The position numbers and the translations under genes are program-made. Positions 1 to 5,892 of a stretch of 13,454 bases of DNA are shown in pieces. The stretch spans positions 1 through 13,454 of the forward strand of contig JAUWTY010000011.1 of the NCBI GenBank assembly GCA_030614485.1, read 5' to 3'. Position 1 is the first letter of the stretch, and each line of letters starts with the position of its first letter. The notes beneath the pieces were generated by a model, which saw only the letters and a list, made by a program, of their open reading frames with translations, ran no database searches and was not told where the DNA came from. The stretch comes from Methanosarcinales archaeon. GTDB lineage: Archaea > Halobacteriota > Methanosarcinia > Methanosarcinales > Methanocomedenaceae.

Positions 1-2
1 AG

Positions 3-107
3 TTTGAAGGAGGGTGTGTGGATCAATATCGTTCTATAGGGAGCATAAGAACAGGCGTGGATGCAGTCACCGGTATACCCCGGACAAATTGTCCCGGGCC
101 TGTATAG
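3..107 (+). CDS. Possible 3' end of an unidentified gene, cut by the window edge
   Basis: One frame is open from the left edge to a TAG at 105-107. It encodes about 34 residues ending in TGIPRTNCPGPV. The composition looks protein-like and the codons (ATA, CCC, CGG) match the other genes here. It may be the C-terminus of a longer protein that starts outside the window. Alternatively it could be a 29-residue peptide from GTG at 18, which has AAGGAGGG (7-14) just ahead but too close to be a good Shine-Dalgarno. I do not recognise the family. The short length makes chance a real possibility. Confidence 0.35.
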   Translation, partial: FEGGCVDQYRSIGSIRTGVDAVTGIPRTNCPGPV

Positions 108-113
108 CGTTTT

Positions 114-128
114 CAGGATTATATCCTG
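114..128 (-). terminator. Small hairpin downstream of tRNA-Leu
   Basis: CAGGAT (114-119) and ATCCTG (123-128) form a perfect 6-bp stem around a 3-base loop, 27 bases past the tRNA 3' end on the minus strand. A second imperfect stem, GGACAA/TTGTCC, lies at about 82-94. Neither is followed by a long T run on the minus strand, so a terminator or processing role is a weak inference. Confidence 0.25.
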
Positions 129-154
129 TTATTTCCGCAAGTGTTTTAAGATTA

Positions 155-239
155 TGCGGGGGGAGGGATTCGAACCCTCGAATTCCTACGAAAATAGGCC
201 CTGAACCTATCGCCTTTGACCTGGCTGGGCAACCCCCGC
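155..239 (-). tRNA. tRNA-Leu (anticodon CAG)
   Basis: The minus strand folds as a class II tRNA of 85 nt. The acceptor stem GCGGGGG (239-233) pairs fully with CCCCCGC (162-156), with discriminator A at 155. The D stem is GCC/GGC. The anticodon stem ATAGG/CCTAT encloses loop TTCAGGG, which puts anticodon CAG at plus-strand positions 203-201. A long variable arm follows, as expected for tRNA-Leu, then T stem GAGGG/CCCTC with loop TTCGAAT. The 3' CCA is not encoded (TAA follows the discriminator), so it must be added by the CCA-adding enzyme. No intron is visible. A conventional TATA box upstream is not obvious; an A-rich AAAAAAATAAA lies about 10-20 bases before the gene. Confidence 0.95.
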
Positions 240-257
240 TTTGGGGTTTATTTTTTT

Positions 258-310
258 CGTGTGCTTGAGCGTAGCGAAACGCACACTTCGATCGAACCTT
301 GTGAGGTTCG
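258..310. repeat. Two adjacent inverted repeats in the argF/tRNA-Leu gap
   Basis: GTGTGC (259-264) pairs with GCACAC (281-286) around a 16-base loop. CGAACCT (293-299) pairs perfectly with AGGTTCG (304-310) around loop TGTG. The rest of 240-396 holds no plausible gene. The element lies downstream of argF and upstream of the tRNA on the same strand, so it could be a terminator, a processing signal or part of a small RNA; nothing in the sequence decides between these. Confidence 0.35.
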
Positions 311-365
311 GCTGTGGCAACAACCGCATTGGGTTTTACAATAACCATACAGTCAATGAATACGG

Positions 366-389
366 AATCTGAATATCGCTAATCAGATT
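366..389 (-). terminator. Hairpin just downstream of argF
   Basis: AATCTGA (366-372) and TCAGATT (383-389) form a perfect 7-bp stem with a 10-base loop, starting 7 bases past the argF stop codon on the minus strand. No T run follows it, so a terminator or mRNA 3'-end stabiliser is only suggested. Confidence 0.3.
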
Positions 390-396
390 TAAGCCT

Positions 397-1308
397 TTAT
401 GTTGACCCCATCAATTTAACCAGCAGAGCCTTCTGTGCATGCAGCCTGTTCTCGGCCTCATCCAGTATGGCAGAATGTGGGCCGGTCAGCACCTCATTGG
501 TAATCTCCTCGCCCCGGTGTGCGGGCAGGCAGTGCAGCACAATAACATCATCCTTTGCCACATCCAGCAGCGCATCATTAATCTGGTACGGCCCCAGGTC
601 GCGCATCCTCTGCTCCCTTTCATCCTCATCGCCCATGGAAATCCACACATCAGTGTACAGGATATCGGCATCCCTGGCAGCATCCTTCGGGTCTGGTACA
701 ATCTCCACCGAGCCCCCCATCTCCCGGGCCCGGTCCATAATATCCTTGTCAGGCTCGTAACCTTTTGGACAGCCCACACTCATCTGCATCCCGGTAATGG
801 CTGCGGCCAGTATAGCAGAATTGCAAACATTGTTCCCGTCCCCAATCCAGGCGAACTTCAAACCTTCCAGCCTTCCTTTAAATTCCCTGATAGTCATAAG
901 GTCCGCCAGCAACTGGCACGGATGTTCCTGGTCTGAAAGGGCATTGATAACAGGCACACTCGCATATTCACCCAGTTCAACAAGAGTATTGTGACTGTTC
1001 ACTCTCGCCATAATGCCGTGTACATACCTGGACATCACCTGGGCAGTATCACCGATGGTCTCTCCTCTTCCAAGCTGCAGGTCACGGTAATTCAGGTACA
1101 GTGGATGACCGCCCAGCTCATTCATGGCCACTTCAAAGGAAATACGGGTCCGGGTCGAGGATTTTTCGAAAATCATAGCAAGGCTCTTGTTCTTGAGCTT
1201 CTCCACTACCATACCACTGGCCCGTTTAGCTTTCAGTTCGTCTGCCATATCCAGCAGCTCAATAATCTCATCGAGAGAGAGGTCACTTATGGATAATAAA
1301 TTGGACAA
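397..1308 (-). CDS. argF: Ornithine carbamoyltransferase
   Basis: Cytosolic enzyme that transfers the carbamoyl group of carbamoyl phosphate to ornithine to give citrulline, the sixth step of arginine synthesis. Family signatures are all present: the carbamoyl-phosphate loop SSTRTR (residues 50-55), HPCQ (129-132), DGNNV (157-161), the ornithine-side DVWISMG (220-226) and HCLP with the catalytic cysteine (259-262). The length of 303 residues is normal. The frame extends to a GTG at 1317, but that GTG lies inside the Shine-Dalgarno AAAGGTGAT (1313-1321). TTG at 1308, six bases after GGTG, is the better start and gives the usual N-terminus (SNLLSISDL). It lies 51 bases after purD on the same strand, so the two are probably co-transcribed. 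SMG and HCLP favour OTC over the related aspartate enzyme. Confidence 0.95.
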   Translation of the reverse strand: MSNLLSISDLSLDEIIELLDMADELKAKRASGMVVEKLKNKSLAMIFEKSSTRTRISFEVAMNELGGHPLYLNYRDLQLGRGETIGDTAQVMSRYVHGIMARVNSHNTLVELGEYASVPVINALSDQEHPCQLLADLMTIREFKGRLEGLKFAWIGDGNNVCNSAILAAAITGMQMSVGCPKGYEPDKDIMDRAREMGGSVEIVPDPKDAARDADILYTDVWISMGDEDEREQRMRDLGPYQINDALLDVAKDDVIVLHCLPAHRGEEITNEVLTGPHSAILDEAENRLHAQKALLVKLMGST

Positions 1309-1359
1309 AAATATCACCTTTAGTTTAATGAATCACAGTGTCAACCGGTCTATTTATTA

Positions 1360-2670
1360 TTATCCCCTCAGGCTCTTCATGTGGTCCACACGCTTCTGTA
1401 TCAATGCCTGCGTACCGATATCATGCCTGCATTCCAGCGGACCTTCCAGGTTATTGAGGGCCTGCTCTGCAATCTGCTCGGCTTCCTTAATGGTATCGGC
1501 AATGCCCACAACAGCAGCAGCTCTTGACCCGGTGGTAAACACTACTCCGTCCTTTTCATAGACACTCGAATAGAACAACAATGCATCCCCGGTATCGCCC
1601 GCTTGTATGGGTGCATCCTTTGTGGGATTCTCAGGATAACCCGCAGGTACCGCATACTTGCATACACTGGCCTTAGCGGCAAAGCGCACATCAATTGTGT
1701 CAAGGGTACCAGTAGTCACGGCCTGTACAATATCAATAAAATCAGTCTCCAGCAGCGGAAGCACATTCATAGCTTCAGGGTCTCCGAAACGGGCATTGAA
1801 CTCGATCACCCTGATGCCATTGGCGGTCAGTATAAACTGGCCGTACAGGATACCCCGATACTCCACCCCGGTCTCCTCCCTGACCCTGGCCACAACATCT
1901 TTCATTATCTGCTTTGCCTCTTCGTAATCCCTCTCATTCATAAAAGGCAGCAGATGCCCCGCATCATTATATGACCCCATACCTCCGGTATTGGGCCCCA
2001 GGTCGCCTTCATACGCCCGCTTGTGGTCTTGCACAGATGGCGTAAATGCCAGGTGGCTGCCGTCCACAAATGCATGGACCGTTACTTCTTCTCCCTTAAG
2101 GTTCTCCTCAATGACCACAACGTCCCCGGCCAGCAGTTCATTTACGTAAGCTTTGGCAGCATCCCTGTCCGGCAGCTGGTCTCCCATGACCTTTACGCCC
2201 TTACCACCAGTCAAACCTGCAGGTTTCACAGCCACATCACCCAGTTCATCCACGTACCTGAGCGCAGCCTCCTCCTGGGTCTTGTCGAATATCCTGAACT
2301 CAGGAAGCCCGGCAATACCGTATTTCGCCATAAAACTACGCGTCCATGCCTTATCGAATTCCAGTTTGGCAGCCGCACGTTTTGGTCCCACTGAAGGGAT
2401 ACCTGCAACATCCAGGGCATCTGCCAGTCCCGCCGCCAGCGGGCTCTCAGGCCCGATAACAGCAATATCAATGCCGGCCTTAACTGCATATTCGGTGACT
2501 TTATCCACATCAGTTTCCGCATTTATGAGAAAATCCTCACAAAGCCCTGCAATTCCAGGATTCTTTTTTGACATCACTGCAAAGAGCTGATAAGTGCGCT
2601 TACTTCTGGAGATGGCATGTGCAATAGCATGTTCACGCCCTCCTCCGCCTACTAATAGTATTTTGATCAT
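1360..2670 (-). CDS. purD: Phosphoribosylamine-glycine ligase (GAR synthetase)
   Basis: ATP-dependent ligase joining glycine to 5-phosphoribosylamine to form glycinamide ribonucleotide, the second step of de novo purine synthesis. The 436 residues cover the full family length. The N-terminal domain opens with GGGGREHA (8-15) and [12 protein letters not shown] (73-84). The ATP-grasp core has the glycine-rich loop TGGKGV (154-159), the nearly invariant segment [16 protein letters not shown] (215-230) and the metal-binding NARFGDPE (292-299). A C-terminal domain follows. ATG at 2670 is preceded by GAGGA with 7-base spacing. Some archaea carry purD fused to other purine genes; here it stands alone, upstream of argF. 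Nothing in the sequence suggests truncation or frameshift. Confidence 0.96.
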   Translation of the reverse strand: MIKILLVGGGGREHAIAHAISRSKRTYQLFAVMSKKNPGIAGLCEDFLINAETDVDKVTEYAVKAGIDIAVIGPESPLAAGLADALDVAGIPSVGPKRAAAKLEFDKAWTRSFMAKYGIAGLPEFRIFDKTQEEAALRYVDELGDVAVKPAGLTGGKGVKVMGDQLPDRDAAKAYVNELLAGDVVVIEENLKGEEVTVHAFVDGSHLAFTPSVQDHKRAYEGDLGPNTGGMGSYNDAGHLLPFMNERDYEEAKQIMKDVVARVREETGVEYRGILYGQFILTANGIRVIEFNARFGDPEAMNVLPLLETDFIDIVQAVTTGTLDTIDVRFAAKASVCKYAVPAGYPENPTKDAPIQAGDTGDALLFYSSVYEKDGVVFTTGSRAAAVVGIADTIKEAEQIAEQALNNLEGPLECRHDIGTQALIQKRVDHMKSLRG

Positions 2671-2747
2671 TACAAGTCCTCAATATGAATCTGTCAGTAT
2701 AGTCCAAACATTCTATAGACACTGATTCAATAATATCCATTAATAAG

Positions 2748-2775
2748 GTTGTGGTTTTTTTGTTCACACCACAAC
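2748..2775. promoter_or_regulatory. Inverted repeat in the purD leader/promoter region
   Basis: GTTGTGGT (2748-2755) and ACCACAAC (2768-2775) form a perfect 8-bp stem with a 12-base T-rich loop, about 80-105 bases upstream of the purD start and about 150 bases upstream of the divergent gene at 2924. It could be a regulator site or a hairpin in a long purD leader. I do not recognise it as a known purine riboswitch. Confidence 0.35.
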
Positions 2776-2821
2776 ACCGAATGTCATTACCAGAACTACA
2801 TTAACAATCAGGAACAACGAG

Positions 2822-2889
2822 TAGTTCTTAATAGTTCTATTAACTCATTTATCGTATATTTTGTAAAGGTTTATTACCTGTTACGTAAC
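2822..2889 (+). promoter_or_regulatory. Probable promoter/operator region of the 2924 gene
   Basis: A direct repeat TAGTTCTTAA / TAGTTCTATTAA occupies about 2823-2844. A TATA-like TATCGTATATTTTG follows at about 2850-2863, then a perfect 10-bp palindrome GTTACGTAAC at 2880-2889. A start site near 2880 would fit the TATA spacing and would place the palindrome at the transcript start, as expected for an archaeal repressor site. This is inference from position only. Confidence 0.35.
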
Positions 2890-2923
2890 ATAAGCGTATA
2901 ATGCTTAGCGGAGGTGATGGTTG

Positions 2924-3253
2924 ATGGAATCAAGAGATATTATTTTTTCAGTAGTTATGATCGTGTCATCCTTTGTATTGACCACTAAATGGATGAGCAG
3001 GTTTTCTTCATCCAATTATGCGGCAGATGCGATTGTGGTGCTTGCAGCAATGGTCTTAATCGGTTCTCTGGCAGCCATGATTCTTTCTGTAGACATGAGG
3101 ATGAGACGGATTGAATCTATGTTGGAGGCAAAAGAGCGCTCATTAAGGATCAATATCCAGAGTGTTGAAGAAAATCTTGACAGAAAACTGAACTCAGTGC
3201 TCAATAAAACCAACAGTTCAATGGAAGAAATGTCACGACGGATGTACAGATAG
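2924..3253 (+). CDS. Small membrane protein with two helices and a coiled-coil tail
   Basis: I do not recognise the family. The 109-residue product has a hydrophobic segment at about 6-20, a polar stretch with TKWMSRF, a strong hydrophobic helix at about 34-56, then a charged C-terminal half (59-105) rich in E, R, K, L and S with heptad-like spacing, probably a coiled coil. Two spanning helices would place both ends on the same side. The clustered positive charges after helix 2 (RMRR) favour the cytoplasm. The frame includes a TTG at 2921, but the strong Shine-Dalgarno GGAGGTGAT (2910-2918) is better placed for ATG at 2924. It is convergent with the gene at 3269. A role as a scaffold or signalling partner is speculation. 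Confidence 0.75.
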   Translation: MESRDIIFSVVMIVSSFVLTTKWMSRFSSSNYAADAIVVLAAMVLIGSLAAMILSVDMRMRRIESMLEAKERSLRINIQSVEENLDRKLNSVLNKTNSSMEEMSRRMYR

Positions 3254-3258
3254 GACAA

Positions 3259-3286
3259 TTAGCTTTACCTAATCCTGGAAAGCTAA
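3259..3286. terminator. Hairpin between convergent genes
   Basis: TTAGCTTT (3259-3266) and AAAGCTAA (3279-3286) form a perfect 8-bp stem with a 12-base loop, spanning the gap between the end of the 2924 gene and the last codons of the minus-strand gene. It could terminate or stabilise both transcripts. No long T run follows, so a terminator role is uncertain. Confidence 0.4.
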
Positions 3287-3574
3287 ACTAACTATCGACT
3301 CGACACGGCTCATGGCATCGGCAGCATTATCCACATCAGTAACCCTCCTTACGTCTATTCGCCCTTTACGATATACCATGACCTGCCAGTCGTCAAGCCT
3401 GAATCTGGCAACACCCAAACGTATAGAACAGCGTCTCTCAGGTACATCCAGCTCATCCAGTATCCTGCATACTATTTCCATATCAAGGCAACGGCCAAAA
3501 TTTGATTCAGCTATGAAAAGGCTGGGGTCTTCCACACAAGGCCTGGCAAGTACTATCTCTCTTGTTGTACGCAT
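3269..3574 (-). CDS. Uncharacterised 101-residue archaeal protein
   Basis: I cannot name a function. The product is soluble, with no membrane helix, and rich in arginine. It starts MRTTREIVLARP, carries AESNFGRCLDMEIVCRILDE in the middle (22-41) and ends with two likely strands, RLGVARFRLDD and WQVMVYRKGRIDVRR (52-77), followed by an amphipathic helix. The strand pair with a Lys-Gly turn followed by a helix recalls the repeat unit of TATA-binding-protein-like folds. That is a shape resemblance, not a homology claim. The ATG has no spaced Shine-Dalgarno, but a TATA element lies about 27 bases upstream, so the mRNA is probably leaderless. It is divergent from the BofA-like gene. Confidence 0.75.
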   Translation of the reverse strand: MRTTREIVLARPCVEDPSLFIAESNFGRCLDMEIVCRILDELDVPERRCSIRLGVARFRLDDWQVMVYRKGRIDVRRVTDVDNAADAMSRVESIVSLAFQD

Positions 3575-3600
3575 ACCTGACTACTATATCTCAAAGCGGG

Positions 3601-3612
3601 TATATTATAATA
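3601..3612. promoter_or_regulatory. Palindromic TATA element shared by divergent genes
   Basis: TATTATAATA (3603-3612) is a perfect 10-bp palindrome within TATATTATAATA. On the minus strand it lies about 27 bases before the ATG at 3574, which fits a leaderless transcript. On the plus strand it lies about 60 bases before ATG 3671, leaving a leader of roughly 30 bases with its own Shine-Dalgarno. Use in both directions is inference. Confidence 0.5.
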
Positions 3613-3670
3613 GGGATAAGAACTAAATAACATTATTTTGATAAACTAAAAAAGTGTAAGGAGGAAAAAA

Positions 3671-3958
3671 ATGCCTTTGGATTTTATAACAATTAACGGA
3701 TTGGCAATCCTTGTGGTCGCCATTGGAGCATTTGTAGCAGTGTACTATGTGCTTAAAGTAATAAAATACCTTATTGTAAATTCCATCATGGGGCTGATAT
3801 TGCTATTTATCTCGAACTTTGTCATTGGAATGCTGGAAATGGGTTTTTCAGTTGACATAAACTGGGTATCAATATTGATCTGTGCCCTGGGCGGAATACC
3901 AGGGGTTATAATCGTCATATTACTTGGATTTTTGAATGTACCACTCGTACCGGCATAA
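3671..3958 (+). CDS. BofA-family small membrane protein
   Basis: A 95-residue, very hydrophobic protein with about three membrane segments (roughly 8-28, 33-56 and 64-88). The part VNSIMGLILLFISNF (36-50) and the segment INWVSILICALGGIPGVIIV (63-82) match the pattern of the pro-sigma-K processing inhibitor BofA family. In Bacillus, BofA holds the intramembrane protease SpoIVFB inactive. Archaea have neither sporulation nor sigma K, so the function here is unknown; a partner role for a site-2-type membrane protease is one possibility. A strong Shine-Dalgarno AAGGAGG (3658-3664) sits six bases before the ATG. It stands alone, convergent with the zinc-ribbon gene and divergent from the 3269 gene. 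The family call rests on recalled sequence pattern. Confidence 0.75.
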   Translation: MPLDFITINGLAILVVAIGAFVAVYYVLKVIKYLIVNSIMGLILLFISNFVIGMLEMGFSVDINWVSILICALGGIPGVIIVILLGFLNVPLVPA

Positions 3959-3970
3959 ATTCCTATCTCA

Positions 3971-4003
3971 AAAAAATAACTGGCAGGGGACGAAGGCCCC
4001 TGC
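3971..4003 (-). terminator. Hairpin plus T run after the zinc-ribbon gene
   Basis: GCAGGGG (3983-3989) and CCCCTGC (3997-4003) form a perfect GC-rich 7-bp stem with a 7-base loop, starting just past the stop codon of the minus-strand gene. On that strand the hairpin is followed after a few bases by TTATTTTTTT (complement of 3971-3980), as in an intrinsic terminator. It also lies after the convergent BofA-like gene. Confidence 0.6.
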
Positions 4004-4008
4004 ATAAT

Positions 4009-4506
4009 TTATACAAGTTTTGGCGAGTAATATTTCTTTATCACCGTACCGCACTGGTCACATGAAATCATGAGCCAGTCGCCCACACTCTCTGTCTGGA
4101 AATGATAGAAAATTGATGAATCGCAGTTTGGACATACATAGAATTCCTTGAAATAGTAGTTGTAGAACTCAGGAGTATTCTTCAACCATTCCAGCGTCTG
4201 CAGCATCAGTTCAAGATATCGCTGTTTAGGTCCTCCAGATTCCAGTTCACTACGCAGCCGGTCACCAACCTCTTTTATCTGGTGTTTTGAATCGCGCTGA
4301 ATTTTCTTGTAGTCTGATACAAACTTACTGCTGTTTTCAAGATATCTCTTATATCCCTTATGCACGTCAGTTCCCTTTTGCTGGATGGTCCTGAGGAAAT
4401 ATTCACTCATCAGGTCTTCAAGCAGGTCGTGGCAGGTTGTACAGATATTATATTTTGGAAAATATTTTGTATCCTGCAACTCACCGCATATCTCACACGT
4501 TTCCAT
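4009..4506 (-). CDS. Protein with two zinc ribbons, function unknown
   Basis: The 165-residue product has an N-terminal four-cysteine knuckle (C4-x2-C7 and C22-x2-C25), a central charged, mostly helical region (about 30-115), and a C-terminal zinc ribbon (C125-x2-C128 and C149-x2-C152). Each set could bind one zinc ion. Such layouts occur in nucleic-acid-binding and protein-assembly factors, but I cannot name the family. The frame extends to ATG 4515, which abuts the preceding stop codon. The Shine-Dalgarno-like AGGGGATGA (4511-4519) is better spaced for ATG at 4506. The upstream DUF22-like gene ends at 4519, so this Shine-Dalgarno abuts or overlaps its stop codon and the two genes are probably translationally coupled. 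Confidence 0.75.
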   Translation of the reverse strand: METCEICGELQDTKYFPKYNICTTCHDLLEDLMSEYFLRTIQQKGTDVHKGYKRYLENSSKFVSDYKKIQRDSKHQIKEVGDRLRSELESGGPKQRYLELMLQTLEWLKNTPEFYNYYFKEFYVCPNCDSSIFYHFQTESVGDWLMISCDQCGTVIKKYYSPKLV

Positions 4507-4518
4507 GTGTTTCATCCC

Positions 4519-4938
4519 CTACTCGACTTTCACAGGAACTGATGCATCCCGGGTAAACATTATCGGGAATACGTTGATGACCGCCAGCAGGTCGCCTTTC
4601 CTGACCTCCCCTGAATCGATGCCCAGGACAAAGGCCAAATCTACCATCCGGTCGTATTCCACAGGCGTAGAACAGCCCCCCTTACCCCCTAGTTTCACCA
4701 CCGACACCAGTGCGTGATGATTAAATGCACAGGGCAGACCAAGGGTGTCCTTCTGGAGATGGATTTCCTTGATTTTGATTTTTTCAAATTTTCCCGTTCC
4801 AATTGTTATGTCCTCATCGGCGACCACCATCTCCCATTTAGCCCGTGTGGCCATGGTAAATTCGTATGGCGATGCTTGAATCTTACTTGACAGGATTTCA
4901 CTGTCTTTTTTTGATACTATGTTTATGATTTCTGCCAT
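4519..4938 (-). CDS. DUF22-like archaeal protein
   Basis: A 139-residue soluble protein without membrane segments. The pattern of short beta strands, a central LPCAFNHHALVSVV (68-81), and near the end a glycine-led RKGDLLAVINVFPI (113-126) recalls the archaeal DUF22 family, whose function is unknown. The family call is from memory and is moderately sure. His74, His75 and Cys70 lie close together and could bind a metal; that is inference. The frame extends to a GTG at 4947, but this lies inside the Shine-Dalgarno GAGGTGA (4944-4950), so ATG 4938 is the better start. A strong TATA box lies upstream. It heads a two-gene unit with the zinc-ribbon gene. Confidence 0.75.
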   Translation of the reverse strand: MAEIINIVSKKDSEILSSKIQASPYEFTMATRAKWEMVVADEDITIGTGKFEKIKIKEIHLQKDTLGLPCAFNHHALVSVVKLGGKGGCSTPVEYDRMVDLAFVLGIDSGEVRKGDLLAVINVFPIMFTRDASVPVKVE

Positions 4939-4971
4939 CTTTCTCACCTCTAATGCAGTATGATTTTCATA

Positions 4972-4979
4972 TATATAAA
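4972..4979 (-). promoter_or_regulatory. TATA box for the DUF22-like/zinc-ribbon unit
   Basis: The minus strand reads TTTATATA here, a perfect match to the methanogen box A, inside a longer AT-rich run. It predicts a start near 4950, giving a short leader that carries GAGGTGA directly before ATG 4938. The neighbouring pieces fit well together. Confidence 0.7.
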
Positions 4980-5059
4980 TATTATCATGTTTAATCGTTA
5001 TAATTTCGTGTTATTCACTTATATCTTCAAGTATTAATAAACTGGTCGAATATTTAGCG

Positions 5060-5224
5060 CTAAAATGATGACCATTGGATTCCATTAGATACATATAGAT
5101 TTAACCATTTAATGGTGTCTTCATCCTTATAATCATGGTATATTTTTATGTTATCCAGATCAGAATATTCAATTTTTTCTATGGTATATCCCAGTCCATC
5201 AAAACTGTTAAACCCACGACAATC
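5060..5224 (-). pseudogene. Remnant coding frame without a start codon
   Basis: Between a TAA at 5225-5227 and a TAG at 5060-5062 (minus strand), 54 sense codons read as protein-like sequence including GLGYTIEKIEYSDLDNIKIY and ending IQWSSF. No ATG, GTG or TTG occurs in frame. The upstream part in the other frames also stops quickly and runs into the 5254 gene. It looks like the 3' end of a decayed or truncated gene. I do not recognise the family. The AT-rich base content makes a chance open frame possible, but the acidic, aromatic-rich composition is typical of real protein. Confidence 0.35.
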
Positions 5225-5233
5225 TTAAATACC
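5224..5233 (+). promoter_or_regulatory. TATA-like element of the DUF116 operon
   Basis: CTTAAATACC lies about 21-30 bases before ATG 5254. No Shine-Dalgarno is seen before this ATG (the preceding bases are T-rich), so the element fits transcription that starts at or next to the start codon and gives a leaderless mRNA. Confidence 0.5.
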
Positions 5234-5253
5234 GACATAACTGTTTTTGTTTC

Positions 5254-5892
5254 ATGTTCCTCACCTATGAACTTCTTGGCAAATTGTTCGTATTCCTTGT
5301 AGTCGCAGTTGTAGTTGTGACTGGAATCGCGTTACTTCTTGGTGCCATTAGTATCAGGAGACACAAGATAATATTCCCCAATTTTATCTTATTTATGCTC
5401 TATCTCTTCTATTCGCCTGCAAAATGGATATGCAGGGTTTTTTCCATTAAAGAGGAAATTGTTGATGAGATATTAATTGAGGTCAAGAACGCGGTGATGC
5501 TTGATATGTTCAAAAAGAAAACTGACAGACGCGCTGTTATCCTGCCCCAGTGTATGAGACATCCTGAATGCAAGGCACGGTGTGACCCTATAGTGGGCTA
5601 CGAGTGCACTAAATGCGGTAAGTGTGACATTAAAGACATAATCGAGGCGGCAGAGAAGCATAATTTTAAAGTATTTACTGTGCCTGGCGATAGCTTTGTC
5701 AGGAAGATAATAAAGTCCTATAACCCGGACGCATGTCTTGGAGTGGCATGTTATGTGGAGTTGACCGAGTCAATGCAATCAGTCTCAAAGTTCATGCCGG
5801 TTCAAGGAGTTTGCCTGATAAGGGATGGGTGTTATGATACAAAAGTAGATGTGGCTGAAGTAATTCACAAGATGGAGATATGCGATGTATAG
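5254..5892 (+). CDS. DUF116 protein, membrane anchored, cysteine rich (first of pair)
   Basis: The 212 residues begin with one or two membrane helices (about 9-31 and 41-57), followed by a cytoplasmic DUF116 domain. The domain starts at RRAVILPQC (92-100) and shows Cys100, Cys106, Cys110, then ECTKCGKC (Cys118, 121, 124), then Cys161, Cys166, Cys187 and Cys193 in the DGCYDT segment. The C-x2-C-x2-C cluster resembles metal or iron-sulfur ligands, but no function is established for the family. The ATG at 5254 has no Shine-Dalgarno and sits about 25 bases after a TATA-like element, so the transcript is probably leaderless. Its last 8 bases overlap the next gene, so the two paralogues are translationally coupled. 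Domain assignment is confident; activity is unknown. Confidence 0.8.
   Translation: MFLTYELLGKLFVFLVVAVVVVTGIALLLGAISIRRHKIIFPNFILFMLYLFYSPAKWICRVFSIKEEIVDEILIEVKNAVMLDMFKKKTDRRAVILPQCMRHPECKARCDPIVGYECTKCGKCDIKDIIEAAEKHNFKVFTVPGDSFVRKIIKSYNPDACLGVACYVELTESMQSVSKFMPVQGVCLIRDGCYDTKVDVAEVIHKMEICDV

Noticed and set aside
67..348. A 93-codon minus-strand frame and an 84-codon plus-strand frame over the tRNA
   Set aside because: Both run through the tRNA-Leu gene, have no Shine-Dalgarno and encode no recognisable protein.
439..936. Long plus-strand frames opposite argF (165 codons) and opposite purD (up to 145 codons)
   Set aside because: They are antisense shadows of two clearly recognised genes and have no family resemblance or ribosome-binding site.
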